NCBI GenBank assembly: GCA_001801575.1
Contig: MGYC01000012.1
Coordinates: 1-39,937 of the forward strand
Direction of reading: 5' to 3'
Length of the DNA: 39,937 nt
From: Gammaproteobacteria bacterium RIFCSPHIGHO2_12_FULL_41_20
GTDB taxonomy: Bacteria; Pseudomonadota; Gammaproteobacteria; DSM-16500
Part shown: piece by piece, positions 1 through 8,270 of the stretch
How the letters are laid out: each line of letters opens with the position of its first letter
How positions within the stretch are numbered: position 1 is the stretch's first letter
The notes under the pieces: generated by a model
Told to the model about the DNA's origin: nothing
Database searches by the model: none
Seen by the model: the letters and a program-made list of their open reading frames with translations, nothing else
Position numbers and translations under genes: made by a program

Positions 1-1
1 A

Positions 2-793
2 AGAGACGCCTTAAAAATGGCAACTCAATTATCTGTTGGACGATTAAATGGAATTTATGTGCCAAGCCAAGAGAAAGAAGAGAAGCGTAGCGTAACCCGA
101 TTACGATCAAATATTTTAAAGCTACGGCATCAAGTTGGACAGCAATGAAAGAGTTTACTATTTACCCAAGGCCTCATAGATAGTGAAGACGACACCCGAC
201 TCAATCAAAAATGGTTATTAGATAAAGTAGCTGAAGTGAAACAAAAAGGTTATTCAGAAGACTTTTGTTTTAGCGTTAATCAGTATGCAGAGCAGTGGTT
301 ACAACTTACTGCACGAATGAAAGAAGTTGAAATGAGGTTTGCTATTCAAGCACAAGGCGAAAAAGGGCTACAGACCATTTATGAAAGTATTCCGGGGATT
401 GGCCCCATTCATGCTAGACAATTAGCCAATGAACTGGGTGATATGACACAGTTCAAGAATGAAAAAAAGTTATTTAGTTTTACTGGTCTAACACCTAGCG
501 AATATTCTTCTGGCGAGCATGTACGACAAGGAAATATTAGTCGGCAAGGAAGACCCGTATTACGAAGGATTTTAATTGAAGCGGCATGGATAGCGATTAC
601 AAAGGATCCTAGTTTAAAAACGGTATTTGATCGCCTCTCAAGCCACAGAGGAGCAAAGCGAGCAATAGTAGGGGTAGCAAGACGATTGGCGGGAAGAATT
701 CGATCTTGTGTGTTAACAGGTACGTTATATGAGATAAAAGTAAAATCAACTCAAGAAGGTTGTTCCCTTCAAGAGGTCGATGTGTCCTCGTAG
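2..793 (+). pseudogene. IS110-family transposase, 5' cut by window edge, internal stop
   Basis: One reading frame runs from base 2 to the stop at 791-793, but a TGA at 146-148 breaks it, so the downstream open part begins at 236 only by chance. The part after the stop is the C-terminal Transposase_20 (IS116/IS110/IS902) domain: a helix-hairpin-helix-like IPGIGPIHA stretch, then SFTGLTP and SSGEHVRQGNISRQG, the region that holds the catalytic serine in IS110-type enzymes. The residues before the stop (LKMATQLSVGRLNGIYV onward) look like the linker after the RuvC-like DEDD domain, which would lie left of the window. Known of the family: the transposase works with a structured guide (bridge) RNA encoded in the element. 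The copy is probably inactive unless the stop is a sequencing error. Confidence 0.88.
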
Positions 794-1036
794 CAGTTCC
801 TGTGAGTCTTAATTAAGGACCACGTTAGCGAGTTTGGGGCATATAACCTTAAAAGACCGAATGAACAACTTGTGGTGTTTCTACGGAAAAAACCACGAAT
901 AGCAGATTGGCCGATAAGGTCCGTTAAAGAATCTGGTCAGTTTAAGAGCATGCCTTCTTAGTTGATTTTAACGTTAAAAACACTTTTAACAGTGGAGGCC
1001 GCTATTTATGTTTATGCTTGACAATGCACATAGCGG
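794..1036 (+). mobile_element. Non-coding 3' end of the IS110-family element, candidate bridge RNA region
   Basis: About 240 bases follow the transposase stop without a gene. They contain short complementary segments, for example GTGGT at about 872 with ACCAC at about 891, and GGACC near 828 with GGTCC near 917. Near the end CCGCTAT (999-1005) and ATAGCGG (1030-1036) form an inverted pair that encloses a perfect TTGACA at 1018-1023. In the IS1111 subgroup of IS110 the guide RNA lies on this side of the transposase and the ends carry subterminal inverted repeats, so this layout suits IS1111-type. The exact end of the element cannot be fixed from one copy. Confidence 0.4.
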
Positions 1037-1089
1037 AACGGCTGGGATTATTGACAGCCCTTAGGCCTAAGCTATTAAGGAGAGAGCCG

Positions 1090-1914
1090 ATGAATAATCT
1101 GCGGGATAAAACTGTTTTCATCACCGGAGCAAGCCGAGGAATTGGTAGAGAAATTGCTTTGCGTTGTGCGCAAGATGGTGCCAAGGTTGTTATTGCAGCC
1201 AAGACCGCAGTGCCCCATGAAAAATTACACGGGACTATTTATACAGTTGCAGAAGAGGTAGAGAAGGTGGGGGGGAGAGCCTTACCTGTGGTAGTGGACG
1301 TGCGCGATGAGGCTGCGGTTATTGCTGCGATAGAAAAAACGCTGGAGGCATTTGGTGGTATCGATATCTTGATTAATAATGCGAGCGCTATTCATCTCGG
1401 CAATACTTTAGATATCCCAATGAAACGGTTTGATTTGATTTTTTCGGTAAACGTTAGAGCGACGTTTATGTGTGCGAAGCTGTGTATCCCTTATCTTAAA
1501 AAATCGGAAAATCCGCATATTCTCAATCTTTCTCCACCACTTAGTATGAACCCAAAGTGGTTTAAAAAACATGCCGCATATACAATGTCAAAATATGGCA
1601 TGAGCATGTGCACGCTGGGGATGGCGGAAGAATTTAGGAGTGAGGGTATTGCCGTGAACTCGTTGTGGCCAAAAACATTAATTGCGACTGCGGCCATCTC
1701 GGTCAATTTTTCTAAATTAATTTATCATGCTAGCCGTAAACCGAGTATTGTTGCTGATGCGGCTTATGCGGTCTTAACTAGCGATAGCCGACATGTAACG
1801 GGAAATTTTTTTGTTGATGAGGATTTATTGCGAATGCGTGGGGAGACTGATTTTAGAAAATATGCTATGCATAAATTTATTCCTGTTATAGATGATATTT
1901 TTATTGATAATTAA
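1090..1914 (+). CDS. SDR-family oxidoreductase, HSDL2-like
   Basis: A short-chain dehydrogenase/reductase of 274 aa, likely a cytoplasmic NAD(P)-dependent oxidoreductase of an alcohol or ketone, possibly lipid-derived. Visible motifs: dinucleotide-binding TGASRGIG at residues 12-19, NNAS at 96-99, catalytic serine in NLSPP at about 148, and YTMSK with Tyr164 and Lys168. The sequence around VVIAAKTAVPHEKLHGTIY is characteristic of the hydroxysteroid-dehydrogenase-like 2 (HSDL2) group; the SCP2 domain of animal HSDL2 is absent. The frame is open from 1018, but ATG 1090 has AAGGAGAG at 1077-1084 in front and places the Rossmann motif at the normal distance from the N-terminus. It lies 6 bp before the kamA-like gene and is probably co-transcribed. 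The true substrate is unknown. Confidence 0.87.
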   Translation: MNNLRDKTVFITGASRGIGREIALRCAQDGAKVVIAAKTAVPHEKLHGTIYTVAEEVEKVGGRALPVVVDVRDEAAVIAAIEKTLEAFGGIDILINNASAIHLGNTLDIPMKRFDLIFSVNVRATFMCAKLCIPYLKKSENPHILNLSPPLSMNPKWFKKHAAYTMSKYGMSMCTLGMAEEFRSEGIAVNSLWPKTLIATAAISVNFSKLIYHASRKPSIVADAAYAVLTSDSRHVTGNFFVDEDLLRMRGETDFRKYAMHKFIPVIDDIFIDN

Positions 1915-1920
1915 GCACAA

Positions 1921-2994
1921 ATGAACACCATTAAAAAGCTAGATATATTACTTAGAGATGGATTTATTCACCAGGAAGATATAACGGCATTACAGAAGGT
2001 TGTTGGCAATTTTTCATTTGCTATTTCAGAGCAGTTATATAAGCGCATTGATAAGTCCAATGAATGTGATCCGCTTGTTAAGCAATTTATCCCCACTAAA
2101 AAAGAATTAGACGTTTCTCATCTAGAGTTAGCAGATCCCATTGGCGATAATGTTCATATGCCAGTGAAAGGCATTGTGCATCGTTACCCAGATCGTTGTT
2201 TGTTGATGCCAGTGCAAGTTTGTCCAGTGTATTGTCGTTTTTGTTTCCGCAAAGAGAAAGTAGGAACAGCGGATGCGACGTTGAGTGAAAAAGAACTTCA
2301 AGATGCTTATGCTTATATTAGACATCACCAGGAGATATGGGAGGTTATTTTAACAGGTGGTGATCCGTTGATTTTAAAGCCACAGGTATTGAGAAAAATA
2401 ATATCGCAGTTAAATTCTATTGAGCATGTAGAAGTAATGCGTATTCACACACGGATTCCAGTCGTAGAGTCACGGCGGATTAATCAGGAAATGGTGGCGG
2501 TCTTGAAAAATGCCAAACCTATTTATGTGGTTTTACATGCTAACCATCCTAATGAATTTACAGAAGAGGCAGTGAAGGCTTGTTCTGCATTGGTCGATGC
2601 AGGTATTCCTATGCTTAGTCAAACGACGTTATTAAAAGATATTAATGATAATATTGAGGTATTGAGCGCATTAATGCGTTGTTTCATTAGGAACCGTATT
2701 AAGCCTTATTATTTACACCATGCTGATTTAGCAAAAGGTACGCAACATTTTCGTACGACGTTGGCAGAAGGCCAGCATCTTGTAAAACAATTACGAGGAC
2801 GTTTTTCCGGTATTTGCCAGCCTACTTACGTGTTAGATATTCCAGGTGGTTATGGGAAGGTGCCAGTAGGACCATGTTACATTCGACAAACAAAGAACAA
2901 TACACAAGAAGTAGCGGAGTATTGTGTCGAGGATTATTGCGGGGGAGTGCATGTTTATCCTTGTTCTTTGCGCGAAGAGAGTGGTAACGAATAA
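1921..2994 (+). CDS. kamA: Lysine 2,3-aminomutase-like radical SAM enzyme (KamA family)
   Basis: A radical SAM/PLP aminomutase of 357 aa. The 4Fe-4S motif CPVYCRFC is at residues 101-108 (Cys101, 105, 108). The TGGDPL SAM-binding segment is near 145. The C-terminal part keeps the features of true lysine aminomutases: Asp269 in HHADLAKGTQHFR and Asp306 in VLDIPGGYGK, which in KamA contact the substrate lysine, and Lys313, which holds PLP. EpmB, the short paralogue that acts on the EF-P lysine, lacks the LDIPGGYGK segment, so KamA-type (L-lysine to beta-lysine) is the better call. At 357 aa it is shorter than clostridial KamA (416). No clear ribosome binding site is seen; translation may be coupled to the SDR gene. 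An inverted repeat begins directly after its stop codon. Confidence 0.82.
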   Translation: MNTIKKLDILLRDGFIHQEDITALQKVVGNFSFAISEQLYKRIDKSNECDPLVKQFIPTKKELDVSHLELADPIGDNVHMPVKGIVHRYPDRCLLMPVQVCPVYCRFCFRKEKVGTADATLSEKELQDAYAYIRHHQEIWEVILTGGDPLILKPQVLRKIISQLNSIEHVEVMRIHTRIPVVESRRINQEMVAVLKNAKPIYVVLHANHPNEFTEEAVKACSALVDAGIPMLSQTTLLKDINDNIEVLSALMRCFIRNRIKPYYLHHADLAKGTQHFRTTLAEGQHLVKQLRGRFSGICQPTYVLDIPGGYGKVPVGPCYIRQTKNNTQEVAEYCVEDYCGGVHVYPCSLREESGNE

Positions 2995-3134
2995 ATTGAG
3001 ATGTTTATTGAGCTGTGTCTAGTGCTTATGTAAACGAAGGACGTCGCGGCCACGGAAGGTAAGAAGCGCCGAGTACAGGGACGTACGCTCCTGAGTTACA
3101 TAAGTACTAGACACAGCTCAATAAACATCTCAAT
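2995..3134. repeat. Long inverted repeat, 39-bp arms, MITE-like
   Basis: Arms 2995-3033 and 3096-3134 are reverse complements with one mismatch in 39. They flank a 62-base centre that is clearly richer in G and C than the surroundings. The repeat starts at the base after the kamA-like stop and ends 14 bp from the stop of the convergent gene, so a transcript from either side would fold into a stable hairpin. It may serve as a bidirectional terminator or be a small palindromic mobile repeat. No second copy was seen in this window. Confidence 0.85.
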
Positions 3135-3147
3135 AAATGTTATCGTG

Positions 3148-3828
3148 TTAATGGGATTTAATTACGGGTGGTTTAATAAGAAACTTATCGAATTCAACAG
3201 GCTCAATTTTATTTTCAAAAAGAATTTCATTTTGTATGCTCATTTCATTCTGTAGGTGTTTATTATAATTTTGCACACATTGATTTAAGTCACGATCTTG
3301 CATGTCTTCAAAATAGATAAGGATATTTGCTTTTAAGGCTTTTTCTTCAGCGAGCACTAAGTATTTTACAATTCCAAATAAATTTCCCCACTGAAAGAAG
3401 ATAAGCGGAGGGATGCCGCCAGGATAAAAAGGTGCTCCAGTTAAGAATTGATTGCCATGCCAATATATGAGGTCTTGTATAGTGTATTCTTTAAATTGTA
3501 GGAATTGTTGCTGTGTAAACTGCATGGCAACACGATTGGCGGCTTCTCTTAAGAAGAACTGTATGTGTTTTCTTAAGGCGGGGATATCGCTAGGTTTAAG
3601 CTTTTCATGTGGGAGTAAAAATGTAGCCTTGTATTTTTCTCGGCGTTTTTTATCTGTTTCTAGATAATACTTTAATACGGGATCGAATCTTGAGTCGCTA
3701 AGTTGTTTTTGATGTGCATAAAGAAAGTTAACTTGCTCACTAGATAGGGGTTTGCCCATAAAAAATTTACGCATAATATCCGCAGAGCTATTATGTATAG
3801 GCTGTAAAATTAATATGGGTTTATTCAT
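3148..3828 (-). CDS. Hypothetical protein
   Basis: A 226-aa protein that I do not recognise. It has no signal peptide and no convincing membrane segment. It is rich in Lys, Gln and aromatic residues, with a Gly/Pro-rich patch (GAPFYPGGIPPLIFF) in the middle, and predicted mostly helical flanks. It begins 18 bp after the stop of the ArnT-like transferase on the same strand, so the two are probably co-transcribed. No strong Shine-Dalgarno sequence precedes the ATG, which suggests translational coupling. Codon use resembles the neighbours. It might be a cytoplasmic partner of envelope sugar transfer, but that rests only on position. Confidence 0.65.
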   Translation of the reverse strand: MNKPILILQPIHNSSADIMRKFFMGKPLSSEQVNFLYAHQKQLSDSRFDPVLKYYLETDKKRREKYKATFLLPHEKLKPSDIPALRKHIQFFLREAANRVAMQFTQQQFLQFKEYTIQDLIYWHGNQFLTGAPFYPGGIPPLIFFQWGNLFGIVKYLVLAEEKALKANILIYFEDMQDRDLNQCVQNYNKHLQNEMSIQNEILFENKIEPVEFDKFLIKPPVIKSH

Positions 3829-3846
3829 AAAAGTTAACTCAAGCTT

Positions 3847-5472
3847 TTATTCAGCGAAACTCCTGAGCTTTCTCGTAAAGACCACTACTGGGTTGTGCCC
3901 TAATTTCCCCATTTTTATTATTTTTAGATCGCGAGTTATATCAGGAGGTAGTTTAGCATAATAAGTGGTGCTGGTGATATAAAATGCAGGGGCGGCATCT
4001 TTAATGATATCTTTTTGATTATCAATGAATCTTGGCTCTTCTTCTTGAGGCATATTAATTAAATACTTAATGGGTGTGCCATCAGGATGTTCTTTATAGA
4101 ATATTAAGTGGGCATGATGGGATTTACGTTGCGCTTCTATGTTAACAACAAAATCCCTTGTTTTGTCTATGTATAACTCCATGGGCTCTATGATGAATAG
4201 ATAAAATAACACAAAACTTAAACTAGCCAAGGGTAATATCAGTGCTTCAGGATGATGAGTTTTCGTGCGGTAGATATAAAATAATAAGGCTTGTGTAAAG
4301 CTCAGTAATATTGTTATTGCTAAGGTATGTAGGGATAACTGCCATTGCTGCTGTTGACAGTAATAGTTGGCGATGAGCGTGGCTATGATGAAAATCATAG
4401 GAAATAAGTAAAATAATTTTATTATTGTTTTTCGTAGGAAGAGAAAACAATTTTCTTTACATGGAAATGTAAATGGGTAGGCGGCGATGAGAGCAATAGC
4501 GGGAATCATGGGTAATACATACCGGGTTTTTTTCTCTCCAGGTATACTCATGCCAATTAAAATTATTAATACCCAAGCAAGTAATTTGCTGATAAATTTC
4601 ATATCATGAAGGTTGCGCTGATGGTAAGAGTAATAGCAAATTCCCAGTGTGCTGACTAATGCCAAAGGAAAGCTCAGTGCATAATTTGCGAGGCTGCTTG
4701 TCAAGTAGAAGTAAATAGGTAGATTGCTATTGCTCATTCTACCGAGTACTTCCATGCGTATTACGTCATGCATGAAGGCATAGCCACCACTATGTAGGGC
4801 AAGTACTATTAATAAGGTGGTGCCTATGCTAAGTAGTAATAACGAGAGTAAACCAACTTGTAATAGTCTTTTGAAGTTGCATTCTAATAAGTAATAGGCG
4901 CAAACAACGCCAGTAGGAATGACCAGGCCAATTGGCCCACGAAATAAAAATCCTAATGCGAATAAAGGGTAAATATAGCCAATTTTTTTCGGGGTTTTTT
5001 GTATAGCGGCGGCTTGAATAATATAAAAGCAACAGGTAGTTAGCATACAGGAGTATAAATCTAGAGAAATGGTGCGGGCGCTTTTTAAAAATGTGATAGT
5101 AGTTAATAAGAAACAGACTGCATAAATGCCCCAATATTTATTATGTAATCTACCTATGCAGTATGTCATGGTGAGAGTTATCGCGGCCATGACGGCGCTA
5201 GGCAAAACTGCCGTGAATTTATTCAAGTGGCCGATGAGAAGAGAAACAAGATAAATTAAGTATGTGGATGTCGCTGGGTAATCTGGGTAGGGAGTATGAT
5301 AAGTAGTAGGAAACCAGCTTGCACCGTGTCGCCATGTTTCCAGCGCAAATAAATAGAAGCGTGAATCGAAACCCGTTATTTCTTGTGAAGCTAACCCGCT
5401 AGTAAAAACAATGACGCTTATACAGAATAGCGAGATTGTTTCTAGATTGGCGATATTTTTAGATGGCATCAT
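3847..5472 (-). CDS. ArnT/PMT-like membrane glycosyltransferase (GT39/GT83 type)
   Basis: A 541-aa polytopic inner-membrane protein with about ten or more hydrophobic helices. It belongs to the dolichyl-phosphate-mannose mannosyltransferase-like group that includes ArnT. The first periplasmic loop has the acidic motif region GFDSRFYLFALETWRHG, followed by a Pro/Tyr-rich HTPYPDYPATSTY segment; in this family that loop holds the catalytic acidic residue. A second family motif, GEKKTRYVLPMIPA, lies mid-protein before later helices. The soluble tail of about 120 residues is periplasmic by topology. Such enzymes move a sugar from an undecaprenyl-phosphate carrier to lipid A or another envelope acceptor. 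It is clearly different from the second ArnT-like gene at 27091-28815, so it may use another sugar or acceptor. Confidence 0.75.
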   Translation of the reverse strand: MMPSKNIANLETISLFCISVIVFTSGLASQEITGFDSRFYLFALETWRHGASWFPTTYHTPYPDYPATSTYLIYLVSLLIGHLNKFTAVLPSAVMAAITLTMTYCIGRLHNKYWGIYAVCFLLTTITFLKSARTISLDLYSCMLTTCCFYIIQAAAIQKTPKKIGYIYPLFALGFLFRGPIGLVIPTGVVCAYYLLECNFKRLLQVGLLSLLLLSIGTTLLIVLALHSGGYAFMHDVIRMEVLGRMSNSNLPIYFYLTSSLANYALSFPLALVSTLGICYYSYHQRNLHDMKFISKLLAWVLIILIGMSIPGEKKTRYVLPMIPAIALIAAYPFTFPCKENCFLFLRKTIIKLFYLFPMIFIIATLIANYYCQQQQWQLSLHTLAITILLSFTQALLFYIYRTKTHHPEALILPLASLSFVLFYLFIIEPMELYIDKTRDFVVNIEAQRKSHHAHLIFYKEHPDGTPIKYLINMPQEEEPRFIDNQKDIIKDAAPAFYITSTTYYAKLPPDITRDLKIIKMGKLGHNPVVVFTRKLRSFAE

Positions 5473-5520
5473 TTGTTTTTTACCTACACCTTCGTCCCCA
5501 AATTTTTTGCTCGGGTAGTA

Positions 5521-5526
5521 TATAAT
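5521..5526 (+). promoter_or_regulatory. Candidate -10 box for the YheT-like gene
   Basis: A perfect TATAAT sits 30 bp before the chosen start, in the gap to the divergent glycosyltransferase. No good -35 hexamer stands 16-18 bp upstream, so the assignment is tentative. Confidence 0.35.
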
Positions 5527-5556
5527 AAAAATATAAAAAGGATGAAGGTGTTAGGT

Positions 5557-6525
5557 ATGCCAATGGAGACAGATTCATTTAAACCCGCATGGTGGCTTCC
5601 AAACTCTCATTTACAAACGTTATGGCCAGTTTTTTGCCGGCGCAGACAGATAAAAAACTTAAAATTAACACGGGAACGGGTTGAATTGCCAGATGGGGAC
5701 TTTATTGACCTCGATTGGGCCGGTGAAGACAATGGCCCAATTGTATTAATTTTGCACGGCTTTGAGGGTTCCATTGAATCCCACTATGCGCGAGGATTAT
5801 TGCAGGCGATTAGTCAAAATGGCTGGCGGGGTGTTTTTATGCATTTCCGCGGTTGCAGTGGAGAGCCTAATCGCTTACCAAGAAGTTATCATTCTGGGGA
5901 GACGAATGATGTGGCTATCATTATTCGTGTTTTGCAAAAGCGTGAGCCAGGCGTGCCATTGGCAGCTATTGGTATTTCTCTAGGCGGTAATGTGTTGCTT
6001 AAGTGGTCGGGAGAGATGGGTACCCATAATCCGTTGCGGGCTGCTATAGCTATTTCTGTTCCTTTTGAGTTACATAAAGCAGCAAGTCGTATCCAGCAGG
6101 GATTTTCTAAGGTATATCAGTGGTATTTTTTACGCTGCTTACGTATTCGGCTATCACAGAAATTTCAGGTGGTTGCTGCACCAATAGATACAGCTTATCT
6201 TTCGCAATGCCGAACTATCATGGATTTTGATAATAGCATCACCGCACCATTGCATGGATTTGCCGATGCTGATGAATATTATACGATAGCAAGCAGCCGG
6301 CAATACTTGCATGCTATTGATGTTCCCACATTAATTTTGCATGCGAAAGATGATCCATTTATGACTGAGGATGTTATTCCACAGGCACATGAATTATCCC
6401 CACAGGTGAAGATGGAAATTACAGAAAGTGGTGGTCATGTGGGCTTTGTGTCAGGTGCAGTGCCGTGGCGTCCCGAGTACTGGTTAGAAAAACGCATCCC
6501 TGAATTTTTGCATGAATATTTATAG
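5557..6525 (+). CDS. Alpha/beta-fold hydrolase, YheT family
   Basis: A 322-aa serine hydrolase-like protein of the YheT/ABHD1-3 group. The N-terminal PAWWLPNSHLQTLWP segment is diagnostic of this group. The LHGFEGS oxyanion region is followed by the nucleophile elbow GISLGGN, an Asp in LHAKDDPF and a His in SGGHVGF, so the catalytic triad is complete. Members are esterases or of unknown substrate, and are usually cytoplasmic or weakly membrane-associated. The reading frame is open from 5473, but ATG 5557 has GAAGG at 5544-5548 at good spacing, and a perfect TATAAT lies at 5521. ATG 5542 is possible but has its purine stretch too close. The gene diverges from the glycosyltransferase and converges on the TPR gene, whose stop is only 1 bp away. 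Confidence 0.85.
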   Translation: MPMETDSFKPAWWLPNSHLQTLWPVFCRRRQIKNLKLTRERVELPDGDFIDLDWAGEDNGPIVLILHGFEGSIESHYARGLLQAISQNGWRGVFMHFRGCSGEPNRLPRSYHSGETNDVAIIIRVLQKREPGVPLAAIGISLGGNVLLKWSGEMGTHNPLRAAIAISVPFELHKAASRIQQGFSKVYQWYFLRCLRIRLSQKFQVVAAPIDTAYLSQCRTIMDFDNSITAPLHGFADADEYYTIASSRQYLHAIDVPTLILHAKDDPFMTEDVIPQAHELSPQVKMEITESGGHVGFVSGAVPWRPEYWLEKRIPEFLHEYL

Positions 6526-6526
6526 T

Positions 6527-8242
6527 TTAATCTAAGCGCATACTATCATTATCATAGTCATTGTTGTCGTAATCAGCTGAATCATCAGAGCTACTTGAAT
6601 AGGGGGTAAATAGTCCAGTATTAGAGGGTTGTGCTTTGAGAGTTAACATTTGTAATGCCTGTTGAGCCTTAAGTTCTGTTTGCTTTGTTTCTATAAATTG
6701 GATCGTTTGTTCTATTACTTGGGCTATTTGCACATCTTCTGCAGAGGGGGTTTTTATTTGCGCATATAAGTATTGCGCGCCTCTTATATAATAAGACGCA
6801 TTTTCTAGTAGTCTGCTTGGTGGTGTTGAATCGGTATTAGTAGCAAGACGTTGTAAATACTTTTCTCCTGCTTGTTTTTGAGTTAAACCTTTAGTGCGTT
6901 GCTCATGATCTTGGGCTAGGCTATCAATATGTTGTTTTTGGGTTTGTATAAAAGTAATCATTTGTTTATCTTGCTCGGTACGTATTTTCTCGTGTATTCG
7001 CTCTAAAAGTTCAAGTGCTTGAGTTAATGTTTCTTTGGCTTGTATGAATTCATGAGCATTAAGTTGCTGTTGACTTATGCTGATTAGAGTATTGGCATAA
7101 GCGCGAAAATTTTCTTCGCTAGGCGCTTGGAAGGTAGGCGCGTAGAGGGAAGCCCCAGTAGGAAGCATGGCAGCGGTTGTTGCTGTAGTTGGTTGTGTTA
7201 TTGCTATCCCAAAACGATTTACTTCATCTGTTAATTGATGTACTGCTAGCTCTTGAGAGACTGCCTGCCAGTTATTCGCACATTCGGCATGGGTTCGATA
7301 ACTATATGCGGCAGTGCGTTGTTCAGCATAGGCACGGAGCCTGCTAGTATAATCTGAATTGTTAGGATGACCAATATTTACTTCATCAGGAGTTTTTTGT
7401 TGGACATAATTAAATGCTATTATAACATTGCTGAAAGCTTCGGTTGCTGCCGCATGATTACCTAAATGTGCGTAAGAATCGGATAGGTTGATATAAAGGT
7501 CCATTAAAGCACGGTAATCATTATCCTTTTTTTCTGCGCTTATAGATAGAAGTTGTTGTATGCCTTGTATGTAACAAGTTATGGCTTGCTGATAGTTAGG
7601 AGGTGAACAGTTAAAATGAATGGTACCGAGAGAACTATATGACTTGGCTATTTTTCTTTTTTGATCAATATTAGGGGCGGGTATTTCTAACAAAAACTCT
7701 AATGCTTTCGTAGAGAATTGTACTTGATCTATTCTCGTTGCGCCATGATTTTTGTATTTTTTTGCTATTTTATATATTAGTTCTAGAGCTTCATCAGCTG
7801 CTCCTACGAAAAGAAGCAGTTGAATGCTGTATTGATAATATTTTGCTGCTTTATCATGTTCTGTGGTGTATTGATGAATTCTCCATGAAGGAAAGAGATT
7901 GTTACCTAAGCTTACAAACTGGTTAGCAATTTGTTTTAACTTATCTAATAAATTATTATTTAAGCTAGCCCGCTGCATTCCTGCGCGGTATTCTTCTATA
8001 GCCTCATCATATTGTTTCTGAGAAAAATAATAATCACCTAATTCAAAATAGGTTTCTGCTATTTTATTTTTTTCAGCAGGGCCAATCCAGTCTGCAATTT
8101 TAGAATAAGCGGTTCTAGCTTGAGTATATAACTCTTCTTTTGCTTGTATTGAAGGGGCGCTCCGAGCTCGTTGTACATATGCATTATATTCTTGCATTGC
8201 ATTTGATAAAATTTCATCAATAGTCATAGTTCTTCCAAACAT
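6527..8242 (-). CDS. TPR-repeat protein with acidic tail
   Basis: A 571-aa helical protein with several tetratricopeptide-like units; the clearest reads AETYFELGDYYFSQKQYDEA near residue 60, with others around LGTIHFNCSPPNYQQA and LSDSYAHLGNHAAATEA. The last 30 residues are Ser/Asp/Asn/Tyr-rich and strongly acidic. There is no signal peptide. TPR proteins act as scaffolds, and in intracellular gammaproteobacteria many are type IV effectors. The frame is open up to 8347 inside the ceramidase gene, but ATG 8242 is preceded by a GAGGGGGGG run, so the longer start is rejected. It starts 28 bp after the ceramidase stop and is likely the last gene of that operon. Partner and function are unknown. 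Confidence 0.75.
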   Translation of the reverse strand: MFGRTMTIDEILSNAMQEYNAYVQRARSAPSIQAKEELYTQARTAYSKIADWIGPAEKNKIAETYFELGDYYFSQKQYDEAIEEYRAGMQRASLNNNLLDKLKQIANQFVSLGNNLFPSWRIHQYTTEHDKAAKYYQYSIQLLLFVGAADEALELIYKIAKKYKNHGATRIDQVQFSTKALEFLLEIPAPNIDQKRKIAKSYSSLGTIHFNCSPPNYQQAITCYIQGIQQLLSISAEKKDNDYRALMDLYINLSDSYAHLGNHAAATEAFSNVIIAFNYVQQKTPDEVNIGHPNNSDYTSRLRAYAEQRTAAYSYRTHAECANNWQAVSQELAVHQLTDEVNRFGIAITQPTTATTAAMLPTGASLYAPTFQAPSEENFRAYANTLISISQQQLNAHEFIQAKETLTQALELLERIHEKIRTEQDKQMITFIQTQKQHIDSLAQDHEQRTKGLTQKQAGEKYLQRLATNTDSTPPSRLLENASYYIRGAQYLYAQIKTPSAEDVQIAQVIEQTIQFIETKQTELKAQQALQMLTLKAQPSNTGLFTPYSSSSDDSADYDNNDYDNDSMRLD

Positions 8243-8270
8243 AACCCCCCCTCGCTGTTTAATAGATGAT

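Noticed and set aside
1051-1078. TTGACA-16-TATTAA promoter in front of the SDR gene
   Set aside because: Its start point would fall after the ribosome binding site at 1077-1084, so it would not yield a usable message for the chosen ATG.
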